Source of the DNA: Streptacidiphilus fuscans | GTDB lineage: Bacteria > Actinomycetota > Actinomycetes > Streptomycetales > Streptomycetaceae | NCBI RefSeq assembly: GCF_015690355.1 | Contig: NZ_JADPRT010000015.1 | Span: 146,122-210,121, forward strand | Length of the DNA stretch: 64,000 bases | Direction: 5' to 3' | Shown: positions 46,401 to 55,855 of the stretch, piece by piece | Layout of the letters: every line of letters starts with the position of its first letter | Numbering within the stretch: the stretch's first letter is position 1 | Notes under the pieces: model-generated | Databases searched by the model: none | Seen by the model: the letters and a program-made list of their open reading frames with translations, nothing else | Told to the model about the DNA's origin: nothing | Made by a program: the position numbers and the translations under genes

Positions 46401-47432
46401 ATGCCCAAGGTGACCCGCGACGATGTCGCCCGACTGGCGGGGACGTCGACCGCGGTCGTCAGCTACGTCATCAACAACGGACCGCGCCCGGTCGCGCCTG
46501 CGACCCGCGAGCGCGTCCTCGCCGCGATAGACGAGCTGGGCTACCGGCCCAACAGCGTCGCGCAGGCGATGGCGAGCCGACGGACCAACCTGATCGGCAT
46601 GGTGGTGCCCGACGCGCGCCAGCCCTTCTTCGCCGAGCTGGCGCACGCCGTGGAGCGGGCGGCCTCGGAGCGCGGCAAGATCGTCCTGATAGGGAACTCG
46701 GACTACACCGGGGACCGCGAGATCCACTACGTCCGGGCCTTCCTCGGCATGCGGGTGGCCGGGCTGATCCTGATCAGCGAGGGCCCGAGCGAGCGCGCCG
46801 ACGCGGAGTTCGCGGCGCACGACGACTCCCGGGTGGTGCTGCTGCACCGCCGTCCGGAGACGGGTGACGACATCGCGGTGGTCACCGACGACGTGGGCGG
46901 TTCGATGCTCGCCGTCAGCCACCTGCTGGAGCACCACGGCCACCCGTACGTCGCCTGCTTCGGCGGCCCGGTCAACGCGCCCGCGCCCGGCGACCCGGTG
47001 GTCGACCACATCCACGGCTGGCGTGCCGCGATGGACGCCGCGGGCGTCTCCACCGAGGGCCGCCTGATCGACGCGCCGTTCTCCCGCTACGGGGCCTACC
47101 AGGTCGCGCTCGGCGTGCTGAAGGACCCGGCCGCCCGGCCGCCGGCGATCTTCTGCTCCACGGACGACCAGGCCATAGGCGTCCTGCGGGCCGCACGCGA
47201 GCTGGACCTCCGGGTGCCGGAGGACCTGGCCGTGATCGGCTTCGACGACATCCAGGAGGCGGCGTTCTGCGACCCGCCGCTGACCACCATCGCCTCGGAC
47301 CGCGACGCCATGGCCAAGGCCGCGGTGGACCTGGTGCTGGACGACTCGCTCGCGGTCCCGGGTTCGGAGACGCCGCGGATCCGGCGTTTCCCGTGCCACC
47401 TGGTGATCCGCCGCAGCTGCGGCTGCAACTGA
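46401..47432 (+). CDS. LacI-family transcriptional regulator
   Basis: 343 residues. LacI-type helix-turn-helix at the N-terminus (TRDDVARLAGTSTAVVSYVI, hinge GYRPNSVAQAMASRRT), then a periplasmic-binding-like effector domain. Ligand probably a sugar or sugar-like compound. The ATG lies 6 nt after TAGGAT (46389-46394), a leaderless start. The effector domain ends RRSCGCN. Monocistronic between glnR and the protease gene. Confidence 0.92.
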   Translation: MPKVTRDDVARLAGTSTAVVSYVINNGPRPVAPATRERVLAAIDELGYRPNSVAQAMASRRTNLIGMVVPDARQPFFAELAHAVERAASERGKIVLIGNSDYTGDREIHYVRAFLGMRVAGLILISEGPSERADAEFAAHDDSRVVLLHRRPETGDDIAVVTDDVGGSMLAVSHLLEHHGHPYVACFGGPVNAPAPGDPVVDHIHGWRAAMDAAGVSTEGRLIDAPFSRYGAYQVALGVLKDPAARPPAIFCSTDDQAIGVLRAARELDLRVPEDLAVIGFDDIQEAAFCDPPLTTIASDRDAMAKAAVDLVLDDSLAVPGSETPRIRRFPCHLVIRRSCGCN

Positions 47433-47574
47433 CTTCCCGTCCGGCACCGGTCGGCCGTGGGCCGGCCTGTGCCCGGAGCGGTTCGGACGGGGGTCCGGGA
47501 CGGGGGGCAAAGGTTCTACCCGGTTCTGATTGGGCTCTCACAGGGTTTTCATCTACAAGGCGGAAGTTACTTCC

Positions 47575-48873
47575 ATGAGCGAGACGCCCCGGAACCACGC
47601 AGACGACCCGTACACCCCTGCTGTGCCGCCGTTGCCCGGGTACCACCCGACCGCGCACGAGGCCCAGCCCCTCGAAGGCACGGTCCACCCGTCCTCCTCC
47701 GCGCCGATGTACCCGCAGCCCCCAGCGCCGGAGTGGCCGCGCCCGCAGCAGGCCGCCGCGCAGCAGCCCGCCGGGCCGCAGGTCCCCCAGGCTCCGCAGC
47801 CGCCGCAGGGCCCGCAGGGGTACTACTTCAGCGCCGAGCAGCCGCCCGCCGGCTCGCACGGCGGCTCGCAGACGGGCTCGCCCATGGGTCCGCCGGTCGT
47901 CCCGCCGCTCCCGCCGACCGGCGACGGCGCCTACCCCGCCGGTGACGCCGGTGACGGCGGCGAGCCGGGTGCCCCGCGCAAGCGGAGCAGGCGCCCGCTC
48001 GCGCTGGTCGCCGCCGTGGCCGTGCTCTCCGCCCTGGCGGGCGGTGTCGCGGGCGGCCTGATCAGCAACACCACCAGCGACCACGCCAGCTACTCCACCA
48101 ACGCCGTGGTCACCGGGGACAAGAGCAGCTCGGCCGGCGACACCGCGGCGATCGCCAAGGCCGTCTCCCCCGCCGTCGTCCAGATCGAGGTCGACAGCTC
48201 CAGCTCCCAGGACATCGGCACCGGCCAGATACTCACCTCGTCGGGGCAGATCCTCACCAACTTCCACGTCATCTCCGACGCGGTGAACGGCAACGGCGGC
48301 ACCATCAAGGTCACCCTGAACGACGGCAAGACCGCCGCCGGGTCGATCGTCGCCACCGACGCCAAGCTGGACGTCGCGGTCATCAAGATCAGCGGATACA
48401 CCAACCTCCCGACGGTCTCGCTCGGCTCCTCGGGCCAGGTCGCGGTCGGCGACCAGGTCACCGCGATCGGCAACCCGGACGGCCTGACCGGCACGGTCAC
48501 CTCCGGCATCGTCAGCGCGCTGAACCGTCCGGTCACCGTCGACGTCAGCCCGAGCACGGTGCAGAGCAACGGCGGCTTCGGCCTCCCGTTCTGGCAGGGC
48601 GACAGCGGCCGCAACAGCCAGCCCAGCTCCGGCCAGCAGGCGAGCTACAACGCGATCCAGACCGACGCGTCGCTCAACCCGGGCAACAGCGGCGGCCCGC
48701 TGCTCAACGCCCAGGGCCAGGTCATAGGCATCAACGCCTCGATGTACTCCTCCAGCGGCAGCGACAGCTCCGGTGGCCAGGCGGGCAGCGTGGGCCTGGG
48801 CTTCGCGATCCCGATCGACGCGGTGAAGCAGGTCCTGCCGCAGCTGCAGTCCGGCCAGAGCATCAGCAGCTGA
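47575..48873 (+). CDS. Membrane-anchored trypsin-like serine protease (HtrA/PepD type, no PDZ)
   Basis: 432 residues. A 130-residue Pro/Gln-rich cytoplasmic lead, one membrane helix (ALVAAVAVLSALAGGVAGGLIS), then the protease domain with His in TNFHVISDA, Asp in AKLDVAVIKIS, and Ser in NPGNSGGPLLN. The chain ends shortly after the catalytic core (QLQSGQSISS), so there is no PDZ domain. It cleaves extracytoplasmic proteins, perhaps misfolded ones. AAGGCGGAAG lies 10 nt before ATG 47575. The two-component pair that follows recalls mycobacterial pepD-mprAB. Confidence 0.9.
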   Translation: MSETPRNHADDPYTPAVPPLPGYHPTAHEAQPLEGTVHPSSSAPMYPQPPAPEWPRPQQAAAQQPAGPQVPQAPQPPQGPQGYYFSAEQPPAGSHGGSQTGSPMGPPVVPPLPPTGDGAYPAGDAGDGGEPGAPRKRSRRPLALVAAVAVLSALAGGVAGGLISNTTSDHASYSTNAVVTGDKSSSAGDTAAIAKAVSPAVVQIEVDSSSSQDIGTGQILTSSGQILTNFHVISDAVNGNGGTIKVTLNDGKTAAGSIVATDAKLDVAVIKISGYTNLPTVSLGSSGQVAVGDQVTAIGNPDGLTGTVTSGIVSALNRPVTVDVSPSTVQSNGGFGLPFWQGDSGRNSQPSSGQQASYNAIQTDASLNPGNSGGPLLNAQGQVIGINASMYSSSGSDSSGGQAGSVGLGFAIPIDAVKQVLPQLQSGQSISS

Positions 48874-48884
48874 CGCGGGCGCGC

Positions 48885-48909
48885 CCCGCGGACCTGTACG
48901 GTCCGCGGG
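48885..48909 (+). terminator. Terminator of the protease gene
   Basis: Perfect 10-bp stem (48885-48894 with 48900-48909) and a TGTAC loop, followed by the response regulator promoter region. Confidence 0.75.
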
Positions 48910-48977
48910 CCCGCGTGGCGGACAATTGCCGCAGCAGCGACATCACTCGCAACTGACGTATTCGAGGAGCAACGGGG

Positions 48978-49706
48978 ATGACAGCCACCGAGTCCGACGC
49001 ACCGGCCCGGGTCCTGGTCGTGGACGACGAGCCGGCGCTGCGGGACGCGCTGGAGAGCAGCCTGGCCTTCGAGGGCTACGAGGTGGTCACCGCCTCCGAC
49101 GGCCTCGAAGCGCTGGACACGGTGGCGGAGCAGAAGCCCGACCTGGTGCTGCTCGACATCATGATGCCGCGCATGGACGGCCTCACGGCCGTCCGCCGGC
49201 TCCGCTCGCGCGGGGACACGGTCCCGGTGCTGATGCTGACCGCGCGTGACGCGGTCGGCGACCGGGTCACCGGCCTCGACGTGGGCGCCGACGACTACCT
49301 GGCCAAGCCGTTCGAACTGGACGAGCTGCTGGCCCGCGTCCGCGCGCTGCTCCGGCGCTCCGCGCTCACCGGCTCCTCGGGCACGGCCGACGCCGCGGGC
49401 GCCGACGAGATCCTCTCCTTCGAGGACCTCACCATGAACACCACCACCCGCGAGGTCACCCGTGCGGGCAAGCCGGTGGAACTGACCCGGACCGAGTACA
49501 TGCTGCTGGAGATGTTCCTGGCCCACCCGCGCCAGGTGCTGACCCGCGAGCAGATCCTGAAGGCCGTCTGGGGCTTCGACTTCGAGCCCTCCAGCAACTC
49601 GCTCGACGTGTACGTGATGTACCTCCGCCGCAAGACCGAGGCCGGGGGCCTGCCGCGCCTCGTCCACACCGTCCGCGGTGTGGGTTACGCGCTGCGTGCG
49701 GCATGA
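48978..49706 (+). CDS. OmpR-family response regulator (MprA-like)
   Basis: 242 residues. Receiver with D16-D17, phosphoacceptor Asp60 (LLDIMMP), the Thr in MLTARD, Lys in LAKPFE, then a winged-helix domain (TRTEYMLLEMFLAHPRQVL, VMYLRRKTE, TVRGVGYALRAA). GAGGAGCAACGGGG before ATG 48978. The sensor kinase overlaps its stop codon by 4 nt. The protease upstream and the membrane-embedded kinase suggest control of cell-envelope stress. Confidence 0.93.
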   Translation: MTATESDAPARVLVVDDEPALRDALESSLAFEGYEVVTASDGLEALDTVAEQKPDLVLLDIMMPRMDGLTAVRRLRSRGDTVPVLMLTARDAVGDRVTGLDVGADDYLAKPFELDELLARVRALLRRSALTGSSGTADAAGADEILSFEDLTMNTTTREVTRAGKPVELTRTEYMLLEMFLAHPRQVLTREQILKAVWGFDFEPSSNSLDVYVMYLRRKTEAGGLPRLVHTVRGVGYALRAA

Positions 49707-51160
49707 GAAGTCCCGGTTGGTTCCGGAGGATGACCCTCCGTGGCCGGCTTGCACTCCTCACCGCCTCAGCCGTTGCGCTGGCCGTGGCCATAGCGGCTCT
49801 TGCCTGTTGGTTCCTGGTGCAGGGGCAGCTCTATGCCCAGGTGGACGACAACCTCACGAATGCCGGCGGCCTCTACGCGCACGAGCTCATCTGCGGGGAC
49901 ACCGCCGCCGATGCGGTCACCAAGGCCAGCGCCTCGCCACAGCCCGGCTTCGGTGCCCCGTCGGGCAGCAAGTCGCAGTACCGCTGGGACAGCGAAGTGC
50001 TGCTCCCCGATCAGTCGAGCAACAACGTCTGCCTCCCACCGGGTAGCTCTATCGGCATCACCGTCGCCCACTCGTACCTCTCGCTCCCGATCGGCCAGAC
50101 CGAGATCGTCGACGGCACCTACACCGACGGAAGCCACGCCCGGGTGCGCGTGATCTCGAACGCGGAGATCAACGGCACGCCGTACATCCTGCTCACGGCC
50201 TATCCGCTGGACCAGGTGACCCGCGAGCTCGGCAGGCTGCTGGCCGTCCTGATCGCCATCGCCATCTCCGGCATCGTCGCCGCGGGCGCCATCGGACTCC
50301 TCGTGGCGCGCGCCGCGCTCAAGCCGGTGGACAAACTCACCGCCGCCGTCGAGCACATCGCCCGCACCGAAGAGGTCGGCACGACCATCGACGTGGCCGG
50401 GGACGACGAGATCGCCCGCCTCTCCACCTCGTTCAACAGCATGTCCACCGCGCTTGCCGCCTCCCGCGAGCGGCAGTCGCAGCTGATCGCCGACGCCGGG
50501 CACGAGCTGCGGACGCCGCTGACCTCGCTGCGGACCAACGTGGACCTGCTGGTCCGCAGTGAGGACGCCGGGCGTCCGCTGCCGCCGGAGACGCACACGC
50601 GGCTGCTGCGGAACATGAAGGCGCAGATGGGCGAGCTGTCCACGCTCATCGGCGACCTGCTCGAACTCTCCCGGCCGACGCGCCCCCAGGGTTCCAAGCC
50701 CTTGGAGGTCATCGCGCTGCACGACATCGTCGCCCGCGCCCTGGACCGGGCGCGGCTGCGGGGGCCGGGCTTGGAGTTCACCGTCCGGGCCGAGCCCTGG
50801 TACGTCCGCGCGGACGCGCACGCACTGGAGCGGGCGGTGATCAACCTGCTGGACAACGCGGTGAAGTTCAGCCCGGCGGGCGGCACGATCGACGTCGCCC
50901 TGAAGTTCGGCACCCTGACCGTCCGCGACCACGGCCCGGGCATCCCGGAGGAGGACCTGCCGCACGTCTTCGAGCGGTTCTGGCGCTCCCCCTCCGCCCG
51001 CCAGATGCCGGGCTCCGGCCTCGGCCTGGCGATCGTCTCCCAGACCGTCCACGACCACGGCGGCGAGGTCTCCCTCTCCAACGCCCACCCGGGCACCCTC
51101 GCCACCCTCAAACTCCCGGGCGCTCCGACCCCGCCCCCGGACCTTCCGACCGAGATGTGA
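49703..51160 (+). CDS. Sensor histidine kinase (MprB-like)
   Basis: 485 residues. Two membrane helices (LLTASAVALAVAIAALACWFLV and LLAVLIAIAISGIVAAGAIG) flank a roughly 150-residue extracytoplasmic sensor with two Cys, then a HAMP linker, HisKA with the phospho-His in DAGHELRTPL, and HATPase (NLLDNAVKFSPA, DHGPGIPEEDL, GSGLGLAIVSQ). ATG overlaps the regulator stop (ATGA). Likely senses envelope state or misfolded proteins, in partnership with the upstream response regulator. Confidence 0.93.
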   Translation: MRSPGWFRRMTLRGRLALLTASAVALAVAIAALACWFLVQGQLYAQVDDNLTNAGGLYAHELICGDTAADAVTKASASPQPGFGAPSGSKSQYRWDSEVLLPDQSSNNVCLPPGSSIGITVAHSYLSLPIGQTEIVDGTYTDGSHARVRVISNAEINGTPYILLTAYPLDQVTRELGRLLAVLIAIAISGIVAAGAIGLLVARAALKPVDKLTAAVEHIARTEEVGTTIDVAGDDEIARLSTSFNSMSTALAASRERQSQLIADAGHELRTPLTSLRTNVDLLVRSEDAGRPLPPETHTRLLRNMKAQMGELSTLIGDLLELSRPTRPQGSKPLEVIALHDIVARALDRARLRGPGLEFTVRAEPWYVRADAHALERAVINLLDNAVKFSPAGGTIDVALKFGTLTVRDHGPGIPEEDLPHVFERFWRSPSARQMPGSGLGLAIVSQTVHDHGGEVSLSNAHPGTLATLKLPGAPTPPPDLPTEM

Positions 51161-51228
51161 CCGGCCACCGCGTCTCAGCATACGAATATTTCTGTCCCAC
51201 CATATGAGTCAGCGGCCATGATGCCGTC

Positions 51229-52458
51229 ATGACCACCAGTCAGCGCGGCCCGACCGCGCCCACCGCCTCCCCCAGCACGCCCCCTGCGCGCCGCCGTTGG
51301 GTGATGCTCGGGCTCGGGACTGCGGCGCAGACGGCGGCGTTCGCGTTCGTGTACGGGATGCCGTACCTGATTCCCGCGCTGCGCAGCGGGGAGCAGCTGA
51401 CGCTGGCCCAGGCCGGGGTGATGGTCGCCTGCCCGACGGCCGGGCTGTTGTTGGCGCTGTACGGGTGGGGCGCGGCGACCGACCGGTACGGGGAGCGGTG
51501 GGTGCTGGCGATCGGGCTGGGGCTGGCGACCGCCGCGCTGGCCGGGGCGGTGTTCGTGCACGGGCTGGTCGCGCTGGGTGTGCTGTTCGCCGTGGCGGGG
51601 GCGGCCGGGGCGAGTGTGTCGGCGGCGAGCGGACGGGTCGTGCTGGGGTGGTTCCCGCCGGAGCAGCGCGGGCTGGCGATGGGCGTGCGGCAGACGTCGA
51701 CGCCGCTGGGCATGCTGGTCGCAGCCGTCGCGATCCCGCCGATCGCCGCCGCGCACGGGCTGCGCGGGGCGGTGCTGTTCGTCGCCGTGCTGAGCGGCGT
51801 GATGGCGGTGCTGACGGCCCTCTTCGTGGTCGACCCGCCACGGGCGGCCTCCGGCGGCAAGGGCGGCGGCAAGGGCGCACGCGAAGAGCGCCCGGCCAGC
51901 CCCTATCGCGGCGCGACCCTGTGGCGGATCCACGGCGCGAGCGCGCTGATGGTGTGGCCGCAGTTCACCGTCGGCGCCTTCGGGCTGGTCTACCTGACCG
52001 ACGTCCGGCACTGGCCGGCCGTGGCCGCCGGGCAGCTGATGGCCTGCGGTCAGGCCCTGGCCGCCGCCTGCCGGATCGGCGCGGGGCGCTGGTCGGACGC
52101 GGTCGGCAGCCGCCTTGCGCCGATGCGGGTGCTGGGCGCGGCCGTGGGGGCGCTGACGCTGGGGATGGCGTTCGTGCCCGGCCCGCCAGCCGTCATCCTG
52201 CTGGTCCTGCTGTGCGGGCTGTCCGCAAGCACCAACGGCCTCTCCTTCACCGCCGTCGCCGAGCTGGCCGGCCCGTCCTGGGCCGGGCGCGCGCTGGCCG
52301 TCCAGAACACCGGGCAGAACCTGACCGCCTCCCTCTGCCCGCCCGCCGTCGGGGCGCTGATCACCGCCGCCGGCTACGCCCCGGCCTTCGGCCTGGCGGC
52401 CGCCTGTGCCGTCGGCGCGATCGCGGTGCTGCCCGCGCGCCGGGCCACGGTCGCGTAG
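51229..52458 (+). CDS. Major facilitator superfamily transporter
   Basis: 409 residues with about 12 membrane helices. The TM2-TM3 loop reads GWGAATDRYGERW, a motif A variant, and the middle loop is Gly/Lys/Ala rich. The chain is more like the NarK/oxalate-formate or drug efflux groups than sugar carriers; substrate unknown. CATGAT lies 6 nt before ATG 51229, only partly like a leaderless signal. Upstream (51161-51228) is an AT-rich promoter patch. Next gene mshD follows 88 bp later. Confidence 0.85.
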   Translation: MTTSQRGPTAPTASPSTPPARRRWVMLGLGTAAQTAAFAFVYGMPYLIPALRSGEQLTLAQAGVMVACPTAGLLLALYGWGAATDRYGERWVLAIGLGLATAALAGAVFVHGLVALGVLFAVAGAAGASVSAASGRVVLGWFPPEQRGLAMGVRQTSTPLGMLVAAVAIPPIAAAHGLRGAVLFVAVLSGVMAVLTALFVVDPPRAASGGKGGGKGAREERPASPYRGATLWRIHGASALMVWPQFTVGAFGLVYLTDVRHWPAVAAGQLMACGQALAAACRIGAGRWSDAVGSRLAPMRVLGAAVGALTLGMAFVPGPPAVILLVLLCGLSASTNGLSFTAVAELAGPSWAGRALAVQNTGQNLTASLCPPAVGALITAAGYAPAFGLAAACAVGAIAVLPARRATVA

Positions 52459-52546
52459 TCACCCAGAACTCCACACTCCACGCTCGGCCCGAAAGCGATC
52501 AGGTTCGTCTACGGCGAAGCACCTGACAAGCCGTAAGGTCGAACAC

Positions 52547-53383
52547 ATGGACACTGCGGAGCGTGAGGAGGTCGCGGCGCTGCTGGCGCGCGCGGCGGAG
52601 GTGGACGGGCGGCAGGCGGTTTCCGAGCAGGGGCGGCTGGCGCTGCGGAGCGGGCGGGCCGAGGTGAGCCATCTGACCAGCAGGGACGAGGCGGGCACGC
52701 TGCTTGGCTACGCCCAGATCGACGGCGACCGGACCGCCGAGCTGGTGATCGACCCGGCGCACCGCCGCCAGGGCCACGGCCGGGCACTGCTGCTGCGGGC
52801 GCTGGACGGCGGGGCGCAGCAGCTGTGGGCGCACGGCGGGCACCCGGGGGCGCGGCGGCTGGCCGAGGAGACCGGGCTGGTGCTGGTCCGCGAGCTGCGG
52901 CAGCTGCGCCGCACGGACGCCGCGCCGCAGGCGCCCGCCCTGCCGGACGGAGTCACTGTGCGGACCTTCGTCCCCGGCAAGGACGAGGAGGCGTGGCTGC
53001 GGGTGAACGCCGCCGCCTTCGCGCACCACCCCGAGCAGGGCTCCTGGACCCGCCGCGACCTCGACGAGCGCGAGGCCGAGGGCTGGTTCGACCCGAACGG
53101 GTTCTTCCTGGCCGAGCGGGACGGCGAGCTGGTCGGCTTCCACTGGACCAAGGCCGAGGGCGGCCTGGGCGAGGTCTACGTGGTCGGGGTCGCGCCGTCG
53201 GAGCAGGGCAGCGGGTTGGGCAAGGTACTCACTGCGGTGGGTCTGCGCCACCTGATCGAGGACCGGGGACTGCGAACGGTGCTCCTCTACGTCGACGCCG
53301 ATAACCCGGCCGCGCTGCGGGTATACGAGAAGGCAGGGTTCACGGTCCACGAGGTGGACCTCATGTACGGCGTCCGCCCCTGA
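52547..53383 (+). CDS. mshD: Mycothiol synthase MshD
   Basis: 278 residues, two tandem GNAT domains. Final step of mycothiol synthesis: acetylates the cysteine amine of Cys-GlcN-Ins. The N-terminal domain has the acetyl-CoA loop IDPAHRRQGHGRALL, the C-terminal one APSEQGSGLGKVL; also VRTFVPGKDEEAWLRVNAAAFAHHPEQG and AEGWFDPNGFFLAE are MshD features. ATG 52547 follows TAAGGT (52534-52539) by 7 nt, a leaderless start. Works with MshA, also in this window. Confidence 0.93.
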   Translation: MDTAEREEVAALLARAAEVDGRQAVSEQGRLALRSGRAEVSHLTSRDEAGTLLGYAQIDGDRTAELVIDPAHRRQGHGRALLLRALDGGAQQLWAHGGHPGARRLAEETGLVLVRELRQLRRTDAAPQAPALPDGVTVRTFVPGKDEEAWLRVNAAAFAHHPEQGSWTRRDLDEREAEGWFDPNGFFLAERDGELVGFHWTKAEGGLGEVYVVGVAPSEQGSGLGKVLTAVGLRHLIEDRGLRTVLLYVDADNPAALRVYEKAGFTVHEVDLMYGVRP

Positions 53384-53511
53384 CCCGTCGGACGCCCCGC
53401 GCCGCACGGCCGGAAGCGGGTCCCGAAACGGCCCCGTGGGCGGCCACGAAGGGTGACCCTGATGCGGCGGTCCGGAGGCGACCGCCGCAGCTTTCCCACA
53501 GGCCATGCTGA

Positions 53512-53544
53512 ATTCACCCTCAGTTCACACACCGTTGCAAAGAT
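53512..53544 (+). promoter_or_regulatory. PHO box of ppk
   Basis: Three 11-nt units: ATTCACCCTCA, GTTCACACACC, GTTGCAAAGAT, placed just upstream of CACTAAAT, a likely -10, and about 67 bp before the ppk start codon. Confidence 0.82.
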
Positions 53545-53610
53545 CACTAAATGCGATCCGTCAGGTCCCCCAGGCGGCCTGCGGATGACGCGCAGGAGGA
53601 GCCACCCGAG

Positions 53611-55815
53611 ATGACAGCCCAGCCTGCCCCGTCCGCATCCGCCACCACGTCCGTGTCCGGAGCAACCACCGGCGGGACCGTTCTCGTGCCCGACGCCGGC
53701 TTCCCCGGCGACGTCGACGAGGAACTGCCGCAGAACCGGTTCCTGGACCGCGAGCGCAGCTGGCTCGCGTTCAACCAGCGCGTGCTGGAGCTCGCCGAGG
53801 ACCCGGAGACCCCGCTGCTCGAGCGGGCCAAGTTCCTGGCGATCTTCGCCAGCAACCTGGACGAGTTCTTCATGGTCCGCGTCGCCGGACTCAAGCGCCG
53901 CATCGCCACCGGCGTCGCCCAGCGCAGCGCCAGCGGTCTGCAGCCGCGCGAGGTGCTGGACCTGATATGGACCCGCTCCCGCGAGCTGATGGCCCGGCAC
54001 GCCGCCTGCTTCCACCAGGACGTGCTGCCCGAGCTGTCCGCCGAGGGCATCGAGCTGGTGCGCTGGAACGAGCTGACCGACAAGGAGCAGGCCCGCCTGC
54101 TGGCCCTGTTCCGGCAGCAGATCTTCCCGGTGCTGACCCCGCTGGCGGTCGACCCGGCGCACCCGTTCCCGTACATCTCCGGGCTGTCGCTGAACCTGGC
54201 CGTGGTCGTCCGCAACCCGGTCAGCGGCCACAAGCACTTCGCCCGCGTCAAGGTGCCGCAGTCGCTGTCGCGCTTCCTGACCGCCTCGCCGCAGCGGTAC
54301 GTGCCGCTCGAGGACGTCATGGGCGCGCACCTGGAGTACCTCTTCCCCGGCATGGAGGTCCTCGCCCACCACGCCTTCCGGGTCACCCGCAACGAGGACC
54401 TGGAAGTCGAGGAGGACGACACCGAGAACATCCTCAAGGCGCTCGAGAAGGAGCTGATGCGGCGCCGCTTCGGCCCGCCGGTGCGCCTGGAGGTCGAGGA
54501 GTCGATCGACCCGTACGTGCTGGACCTGCTGGTGCGCGAGCTCAACATCTCCGCCGCCGAGGTCTACCCGCTGCCCGGCCCGCTGGACCTGACCGGCCTG
54601 TTCGCGATCGCGAACGTGGACCGCCCCGAGCTCAAGTACCGGCCGTTCGTGGCCGGGACCGCGCGCGGGCTGGCCGAGGTCGAGTCGGCGTCGCAGCCGG
54701 ACATCTTCGCCGCCGTGCGCGAGCGGGACGTGCTGCTGCACCACCCGTACGACTCGTTCTCCACCTCGGTGCAGGCCTTCCTGGAGCAGGCCGCCGCCGA
54801 CCCCAACGTGCTGGCGATCAAGCAGACGCTCTACCGCACCTCCGGCGACTCGCCGATCGTCGACGCGCTGATCGACGCCGCCGAGGCGGGCAAGCAGGTG
54901 CTGGTCCTGGTCGAGATCAAGGCGCGCTTCGACGAGCAGGCCAACATCAAGTGGGCCCGCAAGCTGGAGGAGGCCGGCTGCCACGTCGTCTACGGCCTGA
55001 TCGGGCTGAAGACGCACAGCAAGCTGTCGCTGGTGGTCCGCCAGGAGGGCGAGACGCTGCGCCGCTACGCGCACGTCGGCACCGGCAACTACCACCCCAA
55101 GACGGCCCGCCTCTACGAGGACATCGGCATCCTGACCGCCGACCCGCAGGTCGGCGCGGACCTCTCGGACCTGTTCAACCGGCTCTCCGGTTACTCGCGC
55201 CGCGAGTCCTACCGACGGCTGCTGGTCGCCCCGCGCTCGCTGCGCAAGGGGCTGATCGAGCGGATCAACGACGAGATCGCGCACCACAAGGCCGGACGCC
55301 CGGCCCGGGTGCAGATCAAGGTCAACTCGATCGTCGACGAGGCCGTCATCGACGCGCTCTACCGGGCCTCGCAGGCCGGTGTGCAGGTCGACGTCTGGGT
55401 GCGCGGGATCTGCGCGATCCGGCCGGGCGTGCCGGGGCTGAGCGAGAACATCCGGGTCCGCTCGGTGCTCGGGCGGTTCCTGGAGCACTCCCGGGTCTTC
55501 GTCTTCGGCAACGGCGGCGACCCCGAGGTGTGGATCGGCAGCGCCGACATGATGCACCGCAACCTGGACCGCCGGATCGAGGCCCTGCTCCGGGTCACCG
55601 ACCCGGGCCACCGGGCCGAGCTGGCCGGACTGCTCGAACTCGGCATGGCCGACGACACGTCCTCCTGGCACCTGGGCGCCGACGGGACCTGGACCAGGCA
55701 CGCGCACGACGCGGACGGCCGCCCGCTGCGCAACGTGCAGGAACTGCTGATCGACTCCCGCCGCCGCGCCAGGCGCGGAAACGACGGCTGGGGGCCCGGT
55801 GCCGGGCCGAGCTGA
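53611..55815 (+). CDS. ppk: Polyphosphate kinase 1
   Basis: 734 residues. Makes polyphosphate from ATP, and can run in reverse. The PLD-like kinase core with the autophosphorylated His is in AHVGTGNYHPKTARLYED, and the conserved VDPAHPFPYISGLS, HHPYDSF, IKQTLYRT and SVLGRFLEHSR segments are all present. The N-terminal domain holds NRFLDRERSWLAFNQRVLELA. ATG 53611 is preferred because AGGAGG lies upstream and the PHO-box promoter ends near 53555; the open frame starts at 53551. Followed by a CHAD gene, a pair typical of actinomycetes. Confidence 0.94.
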   Translation: MTAQPAPSASATTSVSGATTGGTVLVPDAGFPGDVDEELPQNRFLDRERSWLAFNQRVLELAEDPETPLLERAKFLAIFASNLDEFFMVRVAGLKRRIATGVAQRSASGLQPREVLDLIWTRSRELMARHAACFHQDVLPELSAEGIELVRWNELTDKEQARLLALFRQQIFPVLTPLAVDPAHPFPYISGLSLNLAVVVRNPVSGHKHFARVKVPQSLSRFLTASPQRYVPLEDVMGAHLEYLFPGMEVLAHHAFRVTRNEDLEVEEDDTENILKALEKELMRRRFGPPVRLEVEESIDPYVLDLLVRELNISAAEVYPLPGPLDLTGLFAIANVDRPELKYRPFVAGTARGLAEVESASQPDIFAAVRERDVLLHHPYDSFSTSVQAFLEQAAADPNVLAIKQTLYRTSGDSPIVDALIDAAEAGKQVLVLVEIKARFDEQANIKWARKLEEAGCHVVYGLIGLKTHSKLSLVVRQEGETLRRYAHVGTGNYHPKTARLYEDIGILTADPQVGADLSDLFNRLSGYSRRESYRRLLVAPRSLRKGLIERINDEIAHHKAGRPARVQIKVNSIVDEAVIDALYRASQAGVQVDVWVRGICAIRPGVPGLSENIRVRSVLGRFLEHSRVFVFGNGGDPEVWIGSADMMHRNLDRRIEALLRVTDPGHRAELAGLLELGMADDTSSWHLGADGTWTRHAHDADGRPLRNVQELLIDSRRRARRGNDGWGPGAGPS

Positions 55816-55855
55816 ACCACGACCGCACTTACCGACCGCAACGGGGACTCACCGA

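Noticed and set aside
51217..51222. CATGAT as a leaderless signal for the MFS gene at 51229
   Set aside because: Spacing is right but the first T of TANNNT is missing, so it was left out of the list of nineteen.
53287..55707. 806-codon minus-strand open frame opposite ppk
   Set aside because: Composition is that of an antisense shadow; ppk has all family motifs.
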